DNA from: Terrimonas ginsenosidimutans
GTDB taxonomy: Bacteria > Bacteroidota > Bacteroidia > Chitinophagales > Chitinophagaceae
Reading direction: 5' to 3'
DNA length: 64,000 nucleotides
Assembly (NCBI RefSeq): GCF_022012415.1
Contig: NZ_JAKLTR010000002.1
Location: forward strand, 372,001 to 436,000
A program made the position numbers and the translations under genes. Under the pieces are notes generated by a model. The model did not search any database. It was not told the origin of the DNA and saw only the letters and a program-made list of their open reading frames with translations. Below, piece by piece: positions 25,464 to 34,920 of the stretch. The first letter of the stretch is position 1. Each line of letters opens with the position of its first letter.

Positions 25464-28400
25464 CTACCCTGTTGTGGTTGCTCCATTCGTGACATAATCC
25501 GACGGCGTCATGCCATACTGCTCTTTAAAACTCTGGCTAAAATAAGAGGGTGTACTGAACCCGACCTTATAGGCAACAGATGCGATATCCATTCCACCGG
25601 ATAAGAACGCTGCTGCTTTCTGCAATCTGTATCGACGGATCAATTGATTGGTCGAAAGATCCAGCAGGGACTTCAATTTCCTGTTAAGCGTGCTCCTGCT
25701 CATTCCCATTGCCTTGCAGAGATAGTCCACTCCAAGCTCAGGGTCATCCAGTTTTGTATCCATCTCCTGGTAAAGCTGTGATAAGAACGGATCAGTAATA
25801 ACCGGCAATTCCTTTTCCGGAGATGCATTGATCAGGGTTGCCTGCAGGTAGATCCGTTGTTTTTGCTGTAGCTGCAACAGGTTTGTGACGCGGAGTCTAA
25901 GCTCTTCGAGGTGAAAAGGTTTTGTGATATAATCATCGGCACCCATTCCCAATCCTTTCAAGCGGGCGTCGTGGGCGGCTTTGGCAGTGAGCAGGATGAA
26001 GCCGATATGCGCGGTCCGGTTATCTGTTTTGCAAACGCGGCAAAGATCAAAGCCGTCCTGCCCGGGCATCATCACATCGCTGATGATAATGTCCGGCAGC
26101 TCCTGCAGCGCTAATTCAGCGGCAGAATTCCCATTGTTTGTTTGGATCACACGATAGTAGGGCTGCATACTTTCTACAATGAAAGACCGAAGTTCATCAT
26201 TGTCTTCAGTCACGAGTAGTAACGGAGCTTCTTCTTCGCCGTTCGTCGTTATTACAGCAACAGGCTGCTCAGCGGCTGCGTGCATCAGAACTCCCTGCTG
26301 TCTGACAAGCGGAACACTTATGCTGAAGACGGTTGAATGGCCGGCTTTGCTATGCAATCCTATCTCTCCATCCATCAGTCCTGTCAGTTCCTTCACTAAT
26401 GAAAGACCGATCCCTGTACCTCCGGACACCCGGATCGATGAGTTATCCACCTGGTAAAAGCGATCGAAGATCTTTTGTTGTTGGTCAGGAGGTATGCCCG
26501 GACCGTTATCTTCTACTTCCAGCCGGATCTTGTTTCCTTCTATTGTGGTCAGCCTGACCGCCACTTTTCCGTCCGCCGGAGTAAATTTCAATGCATTGCC
26601 AACAAGATTGACCAGGATCTTTTCCCATTTGTCTTTATCAAACAAATAGAACCCCGATACACCATTGTTAGTGAAAGACAGGTCGATATTTTTTTCCGCA
26701 GCCGCTGCTTCAAATGATTGAACACGATCAGCAGTGAACAGGTCGAGTTCACCGGTCGATAACCTCAGCTGCAATTGTCCTTCGTTCAGTTTAGAGAAGT
26801 CGAGGAATTCATTGATCAGGCGAAGTAGTTGCTGGGAGTTGCGCTGCGCGATCTTTACAGAATTGAGTGCGGCGGGAGAGAGGGTGCTGTCCATTGATAA
26901 TTTCTCCAGTGGAGAAATGATCAATGTAAGTGGTGTTCTGAATTCGTGGGTGATATTGCTGAAGAACCGGTCTTTCAATTCATCCACTTCTTTTAAACGG
27001 TGGGCTTCGCGTTTTTCAAATGCAAGGTTCTGTTCGGCCTTGATCCTTCGTTCCCTGAATACAAAATAAGTGCGCAGAATAAACAGCGCGATCAGCGCAT
27101 ACAATAGATAAGCCCACCAGGTGAACCAGAATGGCGGATGAATATGTATCGAGATCTCTTTAATGTTATCGCTCCAGATGCCATTGTCGTCGGTTGCATT
27201 GAGCCGTAAGGTGTACCTTCCAGGTCTCAACGCCGCATAGGAGGCGGTGTTACTTGTTCCATTCTCGATCCAGCCCGCGTCAGCGCCAAGCAGCTGATAG
27301 CGGTATCGTGTTTTCTGCGGCTGGTTAAATAACATCGCGGAGAATTCAAAACGCAGATAGTTTTTGTTGTAGGGCAGATCGATCGAGGATAACTGTGGCA
27401 ACGGTTCCTTTATGAGGCTGCCCGGGATGTTGACATCCTGTTGCTGGCTGTTGACCTGCAGCGCAGTCAGCTGAACGGGTACATTGCCTTTACTGGCTTC
27501 TTTTTCAAAATCGGACGGATCAAATACCACAAAGCCATCAAGCGCTCCAAAGATCATGCGTCCATCGGGAAACTGAAATTTGTGTGCCCGGTTAAATTCG
27601 TTGCCGGGCAGGCCATCGTTCATTTCGAATGAACGTACTTCTTTTGTAACGGGGTCGAAGCGGAAAATGCCTTTATTGGTGCTGCACCAGAGCTTACCGG
27701 ACCGATCTGCCATAATGCAGTAGATGGTGTTGTTTGGTAAGCCGTCTTCGATGGTGAACGCACGCTCGAAACCCCTGTTGATATCCCAGCGGATCATTCC
27801 GCCGCCTCTTGATCCGATCCAGAATTTATTCTTATCTGTTGGATCAGGGCAGATCTCCGTCAGATTTTTCGGCATAAGGCCGTTTGGTTGAATACCAAAA
27901 AAGCGATTGATCTTTTTCTCCCGCTGAAACTGAAACAAACCTTCGGTGTAAGTAGACATCCATATATAGCCTCCGATATAGCGGGCGTCTGCCACTTCAC
28001 CTGTTTCAATATCTGTAACAAGTGGAAGGTTTGTGGGCTTGCCGCCGCCGTTCTGCGTAAAGATATTCCAGGAGGGAGCCCATTGATCATAGATCCACAC
28101 TTCATCGCCGGGCATGATCACCATGGCCTGATCGCTTCTGTTCTTTTTCTCTTTTGAGAACAAATGAAAACCCTGCTTATCCATGCGGAGCATTTCCGCG
28201 TCGTGACCGGCTAAAAAATTGGCAGTAATGTAGAGGTTGCCCTTGCTATCATACGCCTGACGCAATTGATAAGACGACTCGTTATACCAGCTTGCCGGGC
28301 GAACGCGACCAGCACCGGCGAAATCAAGCAGGTCCAGCAGGTAAAATTGTTGATAGTAATACGATTTAAAAGGTCTTGCCTGCAGATCGATCTTGTACAG

Positions 28401-29438
28401 GCCCTGTGCATTCACGCCTACCCATAAAACTTCCGAACGGTCGATGAAGAGTGCGCTGATGCGCAATCCTGGATAGATGGTATTCTCCCATAGGACGGTC
28501 AACTGCCCTTCTTTATTCAGCCTGTATACTTTTTCCCCGTGAGCAAAATACAGCATTCCATGAAGATCGATCTGCGGAAGCTTTGGCACGTTTTTCAATT
28601 CCTGCAATTTAATAGCCGGAAGGGTATAAACGGTTGAGCGACGCTGTGAGAGATCAAGCATGGTCAGCTTATCTTCAATGAAGACGGCCAGCGTGGTGTC
28701 TGTGAGGTAAACCGTCGCATAGTTCATGTGATATAGATTCGCATCTTCATTCACCTTCAGGTTCCTGATATGCGTCTCAAATTGAAAGAACTCAAATTTC
28801 GTTTTAGCCGTATCACTAACCTGCACCCCTTTGCTACTGATAAGAAACAGTTTGCCACCGGGAGATTCTACCATGGAAGTAACACTGTCATGATATAATA
28901 ATCCATTCGACCTGTTGGCATAATGTATCTTTTCATCAACGGTCGTAAGCCATCCCACTCCTTTATAACCGTTCATTATAAAAGACCAGTTAGGCGCTTC
29001 CGAGTTTGTACCATACAGTTGCCAGATGCCGCCGGGTACACTGCGCAGCTTGTTTCGGATATTCTTCCGGGTGATCCTGAACGTGGCCAGGTCAAAGTCA
29101 TCTTCGTGATGACCTTCATAAAGTAAGGTGACTGTATTATTGCGTTTAGGCCCAAAGCCGTGAATGGTATTCGCGGAAAAGCTAGTGCTGTCATTGGGTT
29201 TGTAGCGGAAGATGCGGAACCCGCGCCCATCATAGCGGCAGATGCCATCGAGTGTACCAAACCAAAGAAAGCCATCTTTATCCTGGGTGATACCGCTGAT
29301 ATATCCCTGTGGAAGGCCATCTTCTACCCCGAAGTGCCGGTGACTTGTATATGCCCTTTGCTGCGAAAACACCGTTGTGCCAGGGAGAAGTAACAGCAGT
29401 AATGCTTTAAAGAGCGTTGTCAGGCGTTTTGCGAGCAC
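25464..29438 (-). CDS. Hybrid two-component system protein (HTCS): sensor kinase plus AraC regulator
   Basis: 1324 residues. A signal peptide (to about residue 25, ...PGTTVFSQ) precedes a periplasmic two-bladed propeller of Reg_prop repeats (GLPQGYISGITQDKDGFLWF, GLPNNTIYCIMADRSGKLWC). A Y_Y_Y domain follows (ALRPGRYTLRLNATDDNGIW), then a TM near 779. Next are HisKA with phospho-His near 831 (ITHEFRTPLTLIISPLEKL) and HATPase (LVNLVGNALKFTP, GTGIGLSLVKELTGL). A receiver has its Asp near 1119 (IIISDVMMPGQDGFD), and an AraC HTH ends the protein (AYKVGFSTPSYFSQSFKEQY). HTCS sense oligosaccharides in the periplasm and turn on glycan-utilisation genes. No SusC/D genes lie beside it; GH53 is 3.7 kb away. 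Confidence 0.94.
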   Translation of the reverse strand: MLAKRLTTLFKALLLLLLPGTTVFSQQRAYTSHRHFGVEDGLPQGYISGITQDKDGFLWFGTLDGICRYDGRGFRIFRYKPNDSTSFSANTIHGFGPKRNNTVTLLYEGHHEDDFDLATFRITRKNIRNKLRSVPGGIWQLYGTNSEAPNWSFIMNGYKGVGWLTTVDEKIHYANRSNGLLYHDSVTSMVESPGGKLFLISSKGVQVSDTAKTKFEFFQFETHIRNLKVNEDANLYHMNYATVYLTDTTLAVFIEDKLTMLDLSQRRSTVYTLPAIKLQELKNVPKLPQIDLHGMLYFAHGEKVYRLNKEGQLTVLWENTIYPGLRISALFIDRSEVLWVGVNAQGLYKIDLQARPFKSYYYQQFYLLDLLDFAGAGRVRPASWYNESSYQLRQAYDSKGNLYITANFLAGHDAEMLRMDKQGFHLFSKEKKNRSDQAMVIMPGDEVWIYDQWAPSWNIFTQNGGGKPTNLPLVTDIETGEVADARYIGGYIWMSTYTEGLFQFQREKKINRFFGIQPNGLMPKNLTEICPDPTDKNKFWIGSRGGGMIRWDINRGFERAFTIEDGLPNNTIYCIMADRSGKLWCSTNKGIFRFDPVTKEVRSFEMNDGLPGNEFNRAHKFQFPDGRMIFGALDGFVVFDPSDFEKEASKGNVPVQLTALQVNSQQQDVNIPGSLIKEPLPQLSSIDLPYNKNYLRFEFSAMLFNQPQKTRYRYQLLGADAGWIENGTSNTASYAALRPGRYTLRLNATDDNGIWSDNIKEISIHIHPPFWFTWWAYLLYALIALFILRTYFVFRERRIKAEQNLAFEKREAHRLKEVDELKDRFFSNITHEFRTPLTLIISPLEKLSMDSTLSPAALNSVKIAQRNSQQLLRLINEFLDFSKLNEGQLQLRLSTGELDLFTADRVQSFEAAAAEKNIDLSFTNNGVSGFYLFDKDKWEKILVNLVGNALKFTPADGKVAVRLTTIEGNKIRLEVEDNGPGIPPDQQQKIFDRFYQVDNSSIRVSGGTGIGLSLVKELTGLMDGEIGLHSKAGHSTVFSISVPLVRQQGVLMHAAAEQPVAVITTNGEEEAPLLLVTEDNDELRSFIVESMQPYYRVIQTNNGNSAAELALQELPDIIISDVMMPGQDGFDLCRVCKTDNRTAHIGFILLTAKAAHDARLKGLGMGADDYITKPFHLEELRLRVTNLLQLQQKQRIYLQATLINASPEKELPVITDPFLSQLYQEMDTKLDDPELGVDYLCKAMGMSRSTLNRKLKSLLDLSTNQLIRRYRLQKAAAFLSGGMDIASVAYKVGFSTPSYFSQSFKEQYGMTPSDYVTNGATTTG

Positions 29439-29527
29439 AGTGAGGAGTGGTTTAGCGCCGGAAGTTACAATGTTTGCCGGAAGCCTGCAGGGCTTTTTTT
29501 GAGTTTATTACCCGGGGACCCGTCCAT

Positions 29528-29589
29528 CGCCTGCCGGAGGGCAATGCTCTTTTTCCGGAAGAAGGTTGAAAGAGCATTGCCTTCAGGCG
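29528..29589. repeat. Imperfect inverted repeat
   Basis: CGCCTGCCGGAGGGCAATGC TCTTT is mirrored by AAAGAGCATTGCCTTCAGGCG with a four-base bulge. It lies in the 237-bp gap between the LLM oxidoreductase gene and the HTCS start. It may be a palindromic dispersed repeat or a terminator without T-run. Confidence 0.55.
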
Positions 29590-29675
29590 TATCATGTTTG
29601 TGCGACATTGCCGGTAGGCGTTGGGGGCGGGCGATGAACCGGGGCTTCTGTTAGCAATCTCCTATGAATGCGCCA

Positions 29676-30692
29676 TTACTTTTTTAACAACGGCATCACT
29701 TTCGTTCCGATGAGTTCGATGGACGCCAGAAGTTGTGAATGGGTAAGGCCTGCGTTGTCCATTTGAAAGGTAAAGCGATCGACGCCTCCGAGGGCTTCGC
29801 TATGGCGGAGCAATTTCTCTGCAACTCGTTCGGGACCGCCAACGACCAGTACACCGCCGGGTCCGATCAGATGATCAAACTGTGCTCTCGTAACAGCCGG
29901 CCATCCGCGTTCGCGTCCCAGTTTGGTCCAAAGCTCTGCATAGCCGGGATAGTATTCTTCTTCCGCCTGTTCGTTGGTAAGAGATACATAGCCGGGGGAG
30001 TGGAGCCCAACTTTGAGCTGGTCTTCGCTGAAACCTGCTTTGGCACCTGCTTCGCGGTACAGATCGACCAGGGGACGGAATCGTGAAGTATTTCCTCCAA
30101 TGATCGCAACCATCAGCGGAAGGCCTAATTGCCCTGCTCTTATAAATGATTCAGGTGTGCCGCCGACGCCAAGCCACACGGGAAGTTTTGCCTGAACAGC
30201 CCTTGGATAGACCGGCAGATTGTTGATCGCCGGGCGAAACCGTCCCGACCAGGATACCACTTCATTATCGCGGATCTTTAACAGCAGGTCCAGCTTTTCT
30301 TTGAACAGCGCATCGTAGTCGTCTAGATCAAAACCAAATAATGGGTAAGCTTCCACGGATGAGCCCCGTCCCACAACGATCTCCGCCCTCCCTTTAGACA
30401 CAAGGTCGAGCGTAGCGAAATCCTGGTATACACGTACCGGGTCAGCCGTGCTTAGCACACTGACCGCACTGGTGAGGCGGATGCGGGTCGTTCGCGCAGC
30501 TGCTGCCGCAAGGATTACCGCCGTTGCGGAATCAAGGAACTGTTTCTTATGATGTTCGCCTATGCCAAATACATCCAGGCCAACCTGGTCTGCACGCACC
30601 ATACGTTCCAGTAATTGATCCATAGCATCCACACTGCTTAGTGACTGGCTGCCATACATTGCGGAAGCAAAACTGTCTATTCCGATCTCCAT
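29676..30692 (-). CDS. LLM-class flavin-dependent oxidoreductase
   Basis: 338 residues, the normal length of bacterial-luciferase-like monooxygenases. Motifs are FGIGEHHKKQFLDSATAVIL (near 40-60), TTRIRLTSAVSVLSTADPVR, DLVSKGRAEIVVGRGSSVEA, LPVWLGVGGTPESFIRAGQL and GLPLMVAIIGG. These enzymes use FMNH2 or F420 to oxidise small substrates; the substrate here is unknown. No signal peptide, so cytoplasmic. It is transcribed alone, with no reductase partner in view. Confidence 0.88.
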   Translation of the reverse strand: MEIGIDSFASAMYGSQSLSSVDAMDQLLERMVRADQVGLDVFGIGEHHKKQFLDSATAVILAAAAARTTRIRLTSAVSVLSTADPVRVYQDFATLDLVSKGRAEIVVGRGSSVEAYPLFGFDLDDYDALFKEKLDLLLKIRDNEVVSWSGRFRPAINNLPVYPRAVQAKLPVWLGVGGTPESFIRAGQLGLPLMVAIIGGNTSRFRPLVDLYREAGAKAGFSEDQLKVGLHSPGYVSLTNEQAEEEYYPGYAELWTKLGRERGWPAVTRAQFDHLIGPGGVLVVGGPERVAEKLLRHSEALGGVDRFTFQMDNAGLTHSQLLASIELIGTKVMPLLKK

Positions 30693-30860
30693 TGTTTTCC
30701 TTTTTTTTATTGAATCAGCAGCACTTTTGTGTGCTCCTGGCTGGTACTATAACATTCATATCTGTTAATAGTTCGGTAGGGCATTTGACGTACAGATTTC
30801 CTGATGACGCTCAGTGTAACAGACCTCCGGGAATTCACTTGACAATCTGAATGATGACCT

Positions 30861-31466
30861 TTATTTTTTTAGCATTGGCCTGGCAAGTGAAATGATCTTC
30901 TTTTGTTCAGTCTCGTATCCCTGAAGTGGTTTAACTGAAGGAAGGCTGGTTTGCTGAAAACGATTGATCGCCGGCAGGGTTTTAACTATTTTCAATGCAA
31001 GGTGAAGATCGCTAAGATGGCTGCTGTTTGTATCAATAGACGCCAGTAATCTGGTGTGCGCTGAAATTGATGCATGATAGCCTGCACGGCTTTCGTCAAT
31101 CAACTGTTTTATTTCCTTTTTGAATACAGTGTCATTTATTTTTTCGCCGTATTCAGCTGCAATACGGTAATAATCTTCATTCTTGCTGATGAAGGATCTT
31201 GTTTGTTCGGCAGAATCATACCGGCTGGTGTTAAGTGTCTTTAGCCCGGTTTCAAACGCTTTCAATCTTTCGTCCTTTTCAACCAGTTCAGCATAGAGGC
31301 CTTCCAGCAAATTCCGGTTGCCACCTCTTTTAATAAATTCATAAGAGGTCTTATTATCCTGAAGAGCTTCAGGCGTTTCTGCTTCTGTCTTTTCTTCCCT
31401 GTTCTCATTATTGCAAGAACAGATGAACAGGCAAAGGAAGCTGAATACGTAAACGCGGCTTGTCAT
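30861..31466 (-). CDS. Hypothetical lipoprotein
   Basis: A 201-residue protein with a lipoprotein signal (VYVFSFLCLFICSCNNENRE) and an acidic Glu/Lys linker after the Cys. The rest is predicted mainly helical (LLEGLYAELVEKDERLKAFE, HLSDLHLALKIVKTLPAINR). No family recognised. It would be anchored to the inner or outer membrane. Neighbours give no clue to its job. Confidence 0.65.
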   Translation of the reverse strand: MTSRVYVFSFLCLFICSCNNENREEKTEAETPEALQDNKTSYEFIKRGGNRNLLEGLYAELVEKDERLKAFETGLKTLNTSRYDSAEQTRSFISKNEDYYRIAAEYGEKINDTVFKKEIKQLIDESRAGYHASISAHTRLLASIDTNSSHLSDLHLALKIVKTLPAINRFQQTSLPSVKPLQGYETEQKKIISLARPMLKK

Positions 31467-31923
31467 AAAAAGAAATTAAATTGATGTGGTAAACAGGTAA
31501 TAGATGTGGGACATTTCTATTGCTGGCAATATAGGGAAATAAAGGTAAAATGATCGTTGAATATGCTTTTTGAGCAAGGGCGGGCGTATTCAAATTCCTT
31601 TATCAATAAATCATCCGAAGAGCAGGATAAACACTGCGGCAGGTAATTTTCTGGTAGAAGCTTTTCGTTGTGTTTACAGGTTTCTATAAACGCTCTCTGT
31701 TCGTAAATCCTATTGACAACAAGAATCTGAATGCAGCATTAGTAAGGCCTTCCAACGTTAAGGCTCTCGTCTGCGTTCCTGGTCTGTCGGTTATTTATCG
31801 CCGGCGGAGATGTTCAGGGGCGCTATTTTTCCGTTAAGTCGGAGAGGTTTATTATTTTTAAAGACAACCAGTTGAAACAGTCAGCAGAAGCATTTCTTAA
31901 CGGTGTACAATAACCAGTGTTTT
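31467..31923. other. Intergenic region, nothing recognised
   Basis: 457 bp between divergent genes (lipoprotein on minus, DUF3601-like on plus). It must contain both promoters. No repeat or hairpin stood out. Confidence 0.5.
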
Positions 31924-32190
31924 ATGAGTAATCCCTTAAAGCTCATCCCAGGGCAGAAATATCGCATAGTAAAATCATTTACCGACTATGACAACCATGT
32001 TCATCCGCCGGGTGAAGCATGGACTTTCCTTTACACAAATTTTCTTCCCTATGAAGATGGTCTTACTGTTCATCTGCACTTGTATGATGATCCGCGGGAA
32101 GTAGTGTTATTCCGGTTGCAGTGGCGTGCGGAAGCGCAGGCTGCGATTATTGAGCATTTCAACGACTATGTGGTACCAGTAAATGATTAG
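31924..32190 (+). CDS. DUF3601-like small protein
   Basis: An 88-residue protein (MSNPLKLIPGQKYRIVKSFT, DYDNHVHPPGEAWTFLYTNF, LPYEDGLTVHLHL, RLQWRAEAQAAIIEHFNDYV) that fits the DUF3601 pattern as I recall it. Soluble, function unknown; the family occurs as standalone small proteins. Start at ATG 31924; an in-frame ATG seven codons upstream is not part of the family pattern. A perfect hairpin follows the stop. Confidence 0.7.
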   Translation: MSNPLKLIPGQKYRIVKSFTDYDNHVHPPGEAWTFLYTNFLPYEDGLTVHLHLYDDPREVVLFRLQWRAEAQAAIIEHFNDYVVPVND

Positions 32191-32236
32191 CGTAACAGTA
32201 TTGTCCCGTTCGATGCATAAGACAATACTGTTACGC
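32190..32236. terminator. Hairpin between convergent genes
   Basis: Perfect 16-bp stem GCGTAACAGTATTGTC / GACAATACTGTTACGC with a 15-nt loop, starting at the last base of the DUF3601-like stop. There is no T-tract, but the position between convergent genes argues for termination. Confidence 0.6.
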
Positions 32237-32252
32237 CAAACTGAAAGAGGTG

Positions 32253-32783
32253 TTATTCCGGTATGCCGTATTTCCGGCAGATCTCTTCGTAAGTCATTTG
32301 CGAGCGGCCGGTCAGGGACTGCCCTCCTGGTATAATGATATACCGGAATTCATGCTGGGTCGCGATCACATTATATTCATTGTTGTCATTGACAAATTTG
32401 ATCCGCAGGTTTCCCGGGGTAAGGAGGGATGACCAGGTGTCAAGCTGCGTTGCTCCTGACTGCTTATAGTTCAGGTGTATGGGCAGCTGAGCGACCCTGT
32501 TGGTTGGCCAGACAGAGGGATTGTACCCGAGCAGCTTGCCAAATGTCAATACAGAGCCGCTATCGAGGATAGCCTGTGTGATTGCCGGTTCCGCTTTGTC
32601 ATAATTAAAACCCCAGATCCCAAAGATCGTGTCTTTGCGATAGGTGGAAGGTTTGAACCAGGGAGAGTAGGTCACGTTAGCAGTGCCGGGAGGACCCTCC
32701 GGGCCTGTGTCGCCTTTCTTGCATGCAAAGAGGCTCATCGAAACGATCCCTGCTGCAAATAGAATCCGTAATTTCTTTTTCAT
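32253..32783 (-). CDS. Hypothetical lipoprotein with collagen-like GPEGPPG linker
   Basis: A 176-residue protein with a lipoprotein signal (MKKKLRILFAAGIVSMSLFA CKK). Immediately after the Cys comes GDTGPEGPPGTA, the collagen-like stub seen in many Chitinophagaceae lipoproteins. The folded part (YSPWFKPSTYRKDTIFGIWG, FNYDKAEPAITQAILDSGSV, KFVNDNNEYNVIATQHEFRY) has no recognised function. Start at ATG 32783, where the signal peptide begins; the longer frame has no plausible signal. Confidence 0.8.
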   Translation of the reverse strand: MKKKLRILFAAGIVSMSLFACKKGDTGPEGPPGTANVTYSPWFKPSTYRKDTIFGIWGFNYDKAEPAITQAILDSGSVLTFGKLLGYNPSVWPTNRVAQLPIHLNYKQSGATQLDTWSSLLTPGNLRIKFVNDNNEYNVIATQHEFRYIIIPGGQSLTGRSQMTYEEICRKYGIPE

Positions 32784-32808
32784 AAAAATGTGTTTTTGAT
32801 TAGCACTA

Positions 32809-32839
32809 CGAAAGTAGAACAGACAGCAACCCGTGACAA
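32809..32839 (-). promoter_or_regulatory. Putative Bacteroidota-type promoter for the lipoprotein gene
   Basis: On the minus strand a TTG (-33 type, complement of 32837-32839) is followed after 20 bp by TACTTTCG (complement of 32809-32816). The latter is one mismatch from the TAnnTTTG -7 box, 26 bp before the ATG. Confidence 0.45.
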
Positions 32840-33111
32840 TCGCACTTATAGATGAATATTCGAAAGGAAAGGACCGGAATCGTCCAAACAATGCCACAAA
32901 CAGGTAGTATGGCAGGCACACGTTTGAGTGATGGCATTCATTAAAGAGCTTAAAGGCTCCCGTTAGAATACATTCTTTTGAACGGATGCCGTCAATTGAA
33001 AAGGTGTATCCTGGCGGCAGATCTTAAAAAATCTATCTTGTATAAGCGTTGAGAGTATAACTTTATGCCCGATCCACGTTAAATTTCTTTTGTATCACAT
33101 AACAGGTTCAT

Positions 33112-34155
33112 ATGAAACTCAACTATTCCCTGACAGGGATCGCTATCATGTTCGCTGTCTTACATACCGGCTGCAGCGGGCAAAAGGAGACCATTGTGAA
33201 AGACGAATTTGTGAGAGGTGCAGATATCGGATGGGTACAGCAGATGGAAGCTACCGGTTATCGTTTTTTGAATGATGATGGAAAAGCTGAAGACTGTTTG
33301 AAGATCCTGCGTGATCATGGAATGAATACGGTCAGGCTGAGAACCTGGGTCAATCCATCGGATGATAAGGTCAGCGGACATAACAGCAAAGAGGAAACTG
33401 TCGCGATGGCTGTCAGGGCGCAGAAACTCGGCATGAGAATAATGATCAATTTTCACTACAGCGATACATGGGCCGATCCTGGTCACCAGAAAAAACCGGC
33501 GGCATGGGAAGGGCATGATTTTCCCACATTGCTGAAAGATGTTTATGATTATACGCACGAGGTAATGTCTGCCCTGAAGAATGCAGGTGTGCAGCCGGAA
33601 TGGGTACAGGTTGGCAATGAAATTCCCGGTGGCATGATCTATCCTGAAGGAAGTACTTCCAACTGGCCACAGCTATCCCAGCTGATCAATAAAGGCTATG
33701 ACGCGATCAAGGCGGTCAGCCCGTCTTCAAAAGTCATTCTTCACCTTGACCAGGGAAATAACAGTGAGCGGTTCAGAACATGGTTTGACAATGCAAAAGC
33801 GCATGGAGCCAAATATGATGTGATCGGTTTGTCATATTACCCCTGGTGGCTGGATGGGAAACCTGATTTTAGTTTATCAATAAATGATCTGGCAAATAAC
33901 CTGAATGATATGGCCGCGAGGTATGGTAAAGAAGTGATGGTCGTAGAAGTGGGAGGCGAGGATACACAGGCTGACAATACATACAATCTGTTGGTGGCGG
34001 TTATTCAAAAAGTAAAGGCAGTGCCAAATGGCAAAGGGTTGGGAGTGATCTACTGGGAGCCGCAGGGGGCAAGAAGCTGGAGCCGGTATCCGCTGAGTGC
34101 GTGGGGGAATGATGGGAAACCAACAAAGGCGCTGGATGCGTTCCTGGTAAAATAA
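33112..34155 (+). CDS. GH53 arabinogalactan endo-beta-1,4-galactanase
   Basis: A 347-residue lipoprotein-type enzyme (signal to HTGC, Cys 21). GH53 features are FVRGADIGWVQQMEATGYRF, NTVRLRTWVNP, MINFHYSDTWADPGHQKKP, WVQVGNEIPGGM with the acid/base Glu, and MVVEVGGE with the candidate nucleophile Glu near strand 7. A final WEPQGARSW segment follows. It cleaves beta-1,4-galactan in pectic side chains or arabinogalactan, probably at the cell surface or periplasm. It is transcribed alone; the HTCS at 25464-29438 and the PUL further right are candidate functional partners. Confidence 0.93.
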   Translation: MKLNYSLTGIAIMFAVLHTGCSGQKETIVKDEFVRGADIGWVQQMEATGYRFLNDDGKAEDCLKILRDHGMNTVRLRTWVNPSDDKVSGHNSKEETVAMAVRAQKLGMRIMINFHYSDTWADPGHQKKPAAWEGHDFPTLLKDVYDYTHEVMSALKNAGVQPEWVQVGNEIPGGMIYPEGSTSNWPQLSQLINKGYDAIKAVSPSSKVILHLDQGNNSERFRTWFDNAKAHGAKYDVIGLSYYPWWLDGKPDFSLSINDLANNLNDMAARYGKEVMVVEVGGEDTQADNTYNLLVAVIQKVKAVPNGKGLGVIYWEPQGARSWSRYPLSAWGNDGKPTKALDAFLVK

Positions 34156-34444
34156 ACAGACGCAATGGACCGCAACGATCTCCAGGACTCTTTGCGGATC
34201 AAGCGTAAAAGTTGTGGGAGGGTTGTGTAAATGTTTAATGGTTTAAAAGTTTAAAGTTTTTGCATTATCACTTGTCCATTTACAAGTTTTTAAGCGATAG
34301 TTGCCTGTTCGGGCACAAAAAACGTGAGCACGCTTTAAAGCGATATATGCTCCTTAGATACGACATTCTGGCACGCGAAGCCAGCTGATGTGTTGACTGA
34401 TGATAATCATTCAGGGTCAAACTTCGCGTGTTTTTGCAATGCTT

Positions 34445-34488
34445 GTTAGTCGTCGTTAGTTCGTCTCCTGGTCGTCCTTTGGCCGTCC
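34445..34488. repeat. 11-bp periodic repeat (4 units)
   Basis: Four contiguous 11-mers: GTTAGTCGTCG, TTAGTTCGTCT, and (shown separately) CCTGGTCGTCC and TTTGGCCGTCC. CGTC-type bases sit at fixed phase. It lies in the 665-bp gap between the GH53 gene and the fluoride riboswitch, where nothing else was recognised. Confidence 0.65.
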
Positions 34489-34819
34489 AAAGTTTGACGG
34501 GATTTTAAGCAGTGAAAAATGGTGACAGGTTGACACGCTGAGGGCGATAGATCTTTTGAGCGACTGGCGCAGGTTCCCTCCTCCGCTTCGCTATGGTGGA
34601 AGGGCCGGCAGAAGTTTATGCGAGCGATGCTCATCCGGAACATTTAACCCAAGCCATTTTGTAGATCATCCCCAACCTTTATTCCTGATCCTTCTTTGCG
34701 CGCGTTGCGGTCCCTGCATACATTGCGTTACACCCGGGGTTGCCAGATCTTATGTCGGCCGGGTGCGGGGAGGACGCTCTACCGGGAAGAAACAAAAAGC
34801 TGTACCTTCGTTTTTCAAA

Positions 34820-34871
34820 GGAAATGGTGTCTTCCTATTTAACCGTTCTTCTCAGAACTGATGGCGCCTAC
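34820..34871 (+). promoter_or_regulatory. Fluoride riboswitch (crcB motif) aptamer
   Basis: The segment matches the fluoride riboswitch consensus. GGAAATGG and TTCC form P1. Loop bases GGTGTC (34826-34831) can form the pseudoknot with GGCGCC (34863-34868). AACCG is followed by the TTCT...AGAA hairpin. The 3' end is the conserved CTGATGGCGCCTAC. It lies 49 bp upstream of the CLC-type gene, the expected fluoride exporter. Confidence 0.9.
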
Positions 34872-34920
34872 AAATATTCACCAGCCTGAGCGGTTCTCAG
34901 GCCATTAAATTATTTGTAGG
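34867..34920 (+). promoter_or_regulatory. Expression platform of the fluoride riboswitch
   Basis: CCTACAAATA (34867-34876), the aptamer 3' end, is exactly complementary to TATTTGTAGG (34911-34920), the ten bases directly before the ATG. An inner hairpin CCTGAG-CGGTT-CTCAGG lies between them. The long helix would mask the initiation region. It shares bases 34867-34868 with the aptamer pseudoknot, so the two folds exclude each other. Fluoride binding would free the start codon. Confidence 0.8.
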
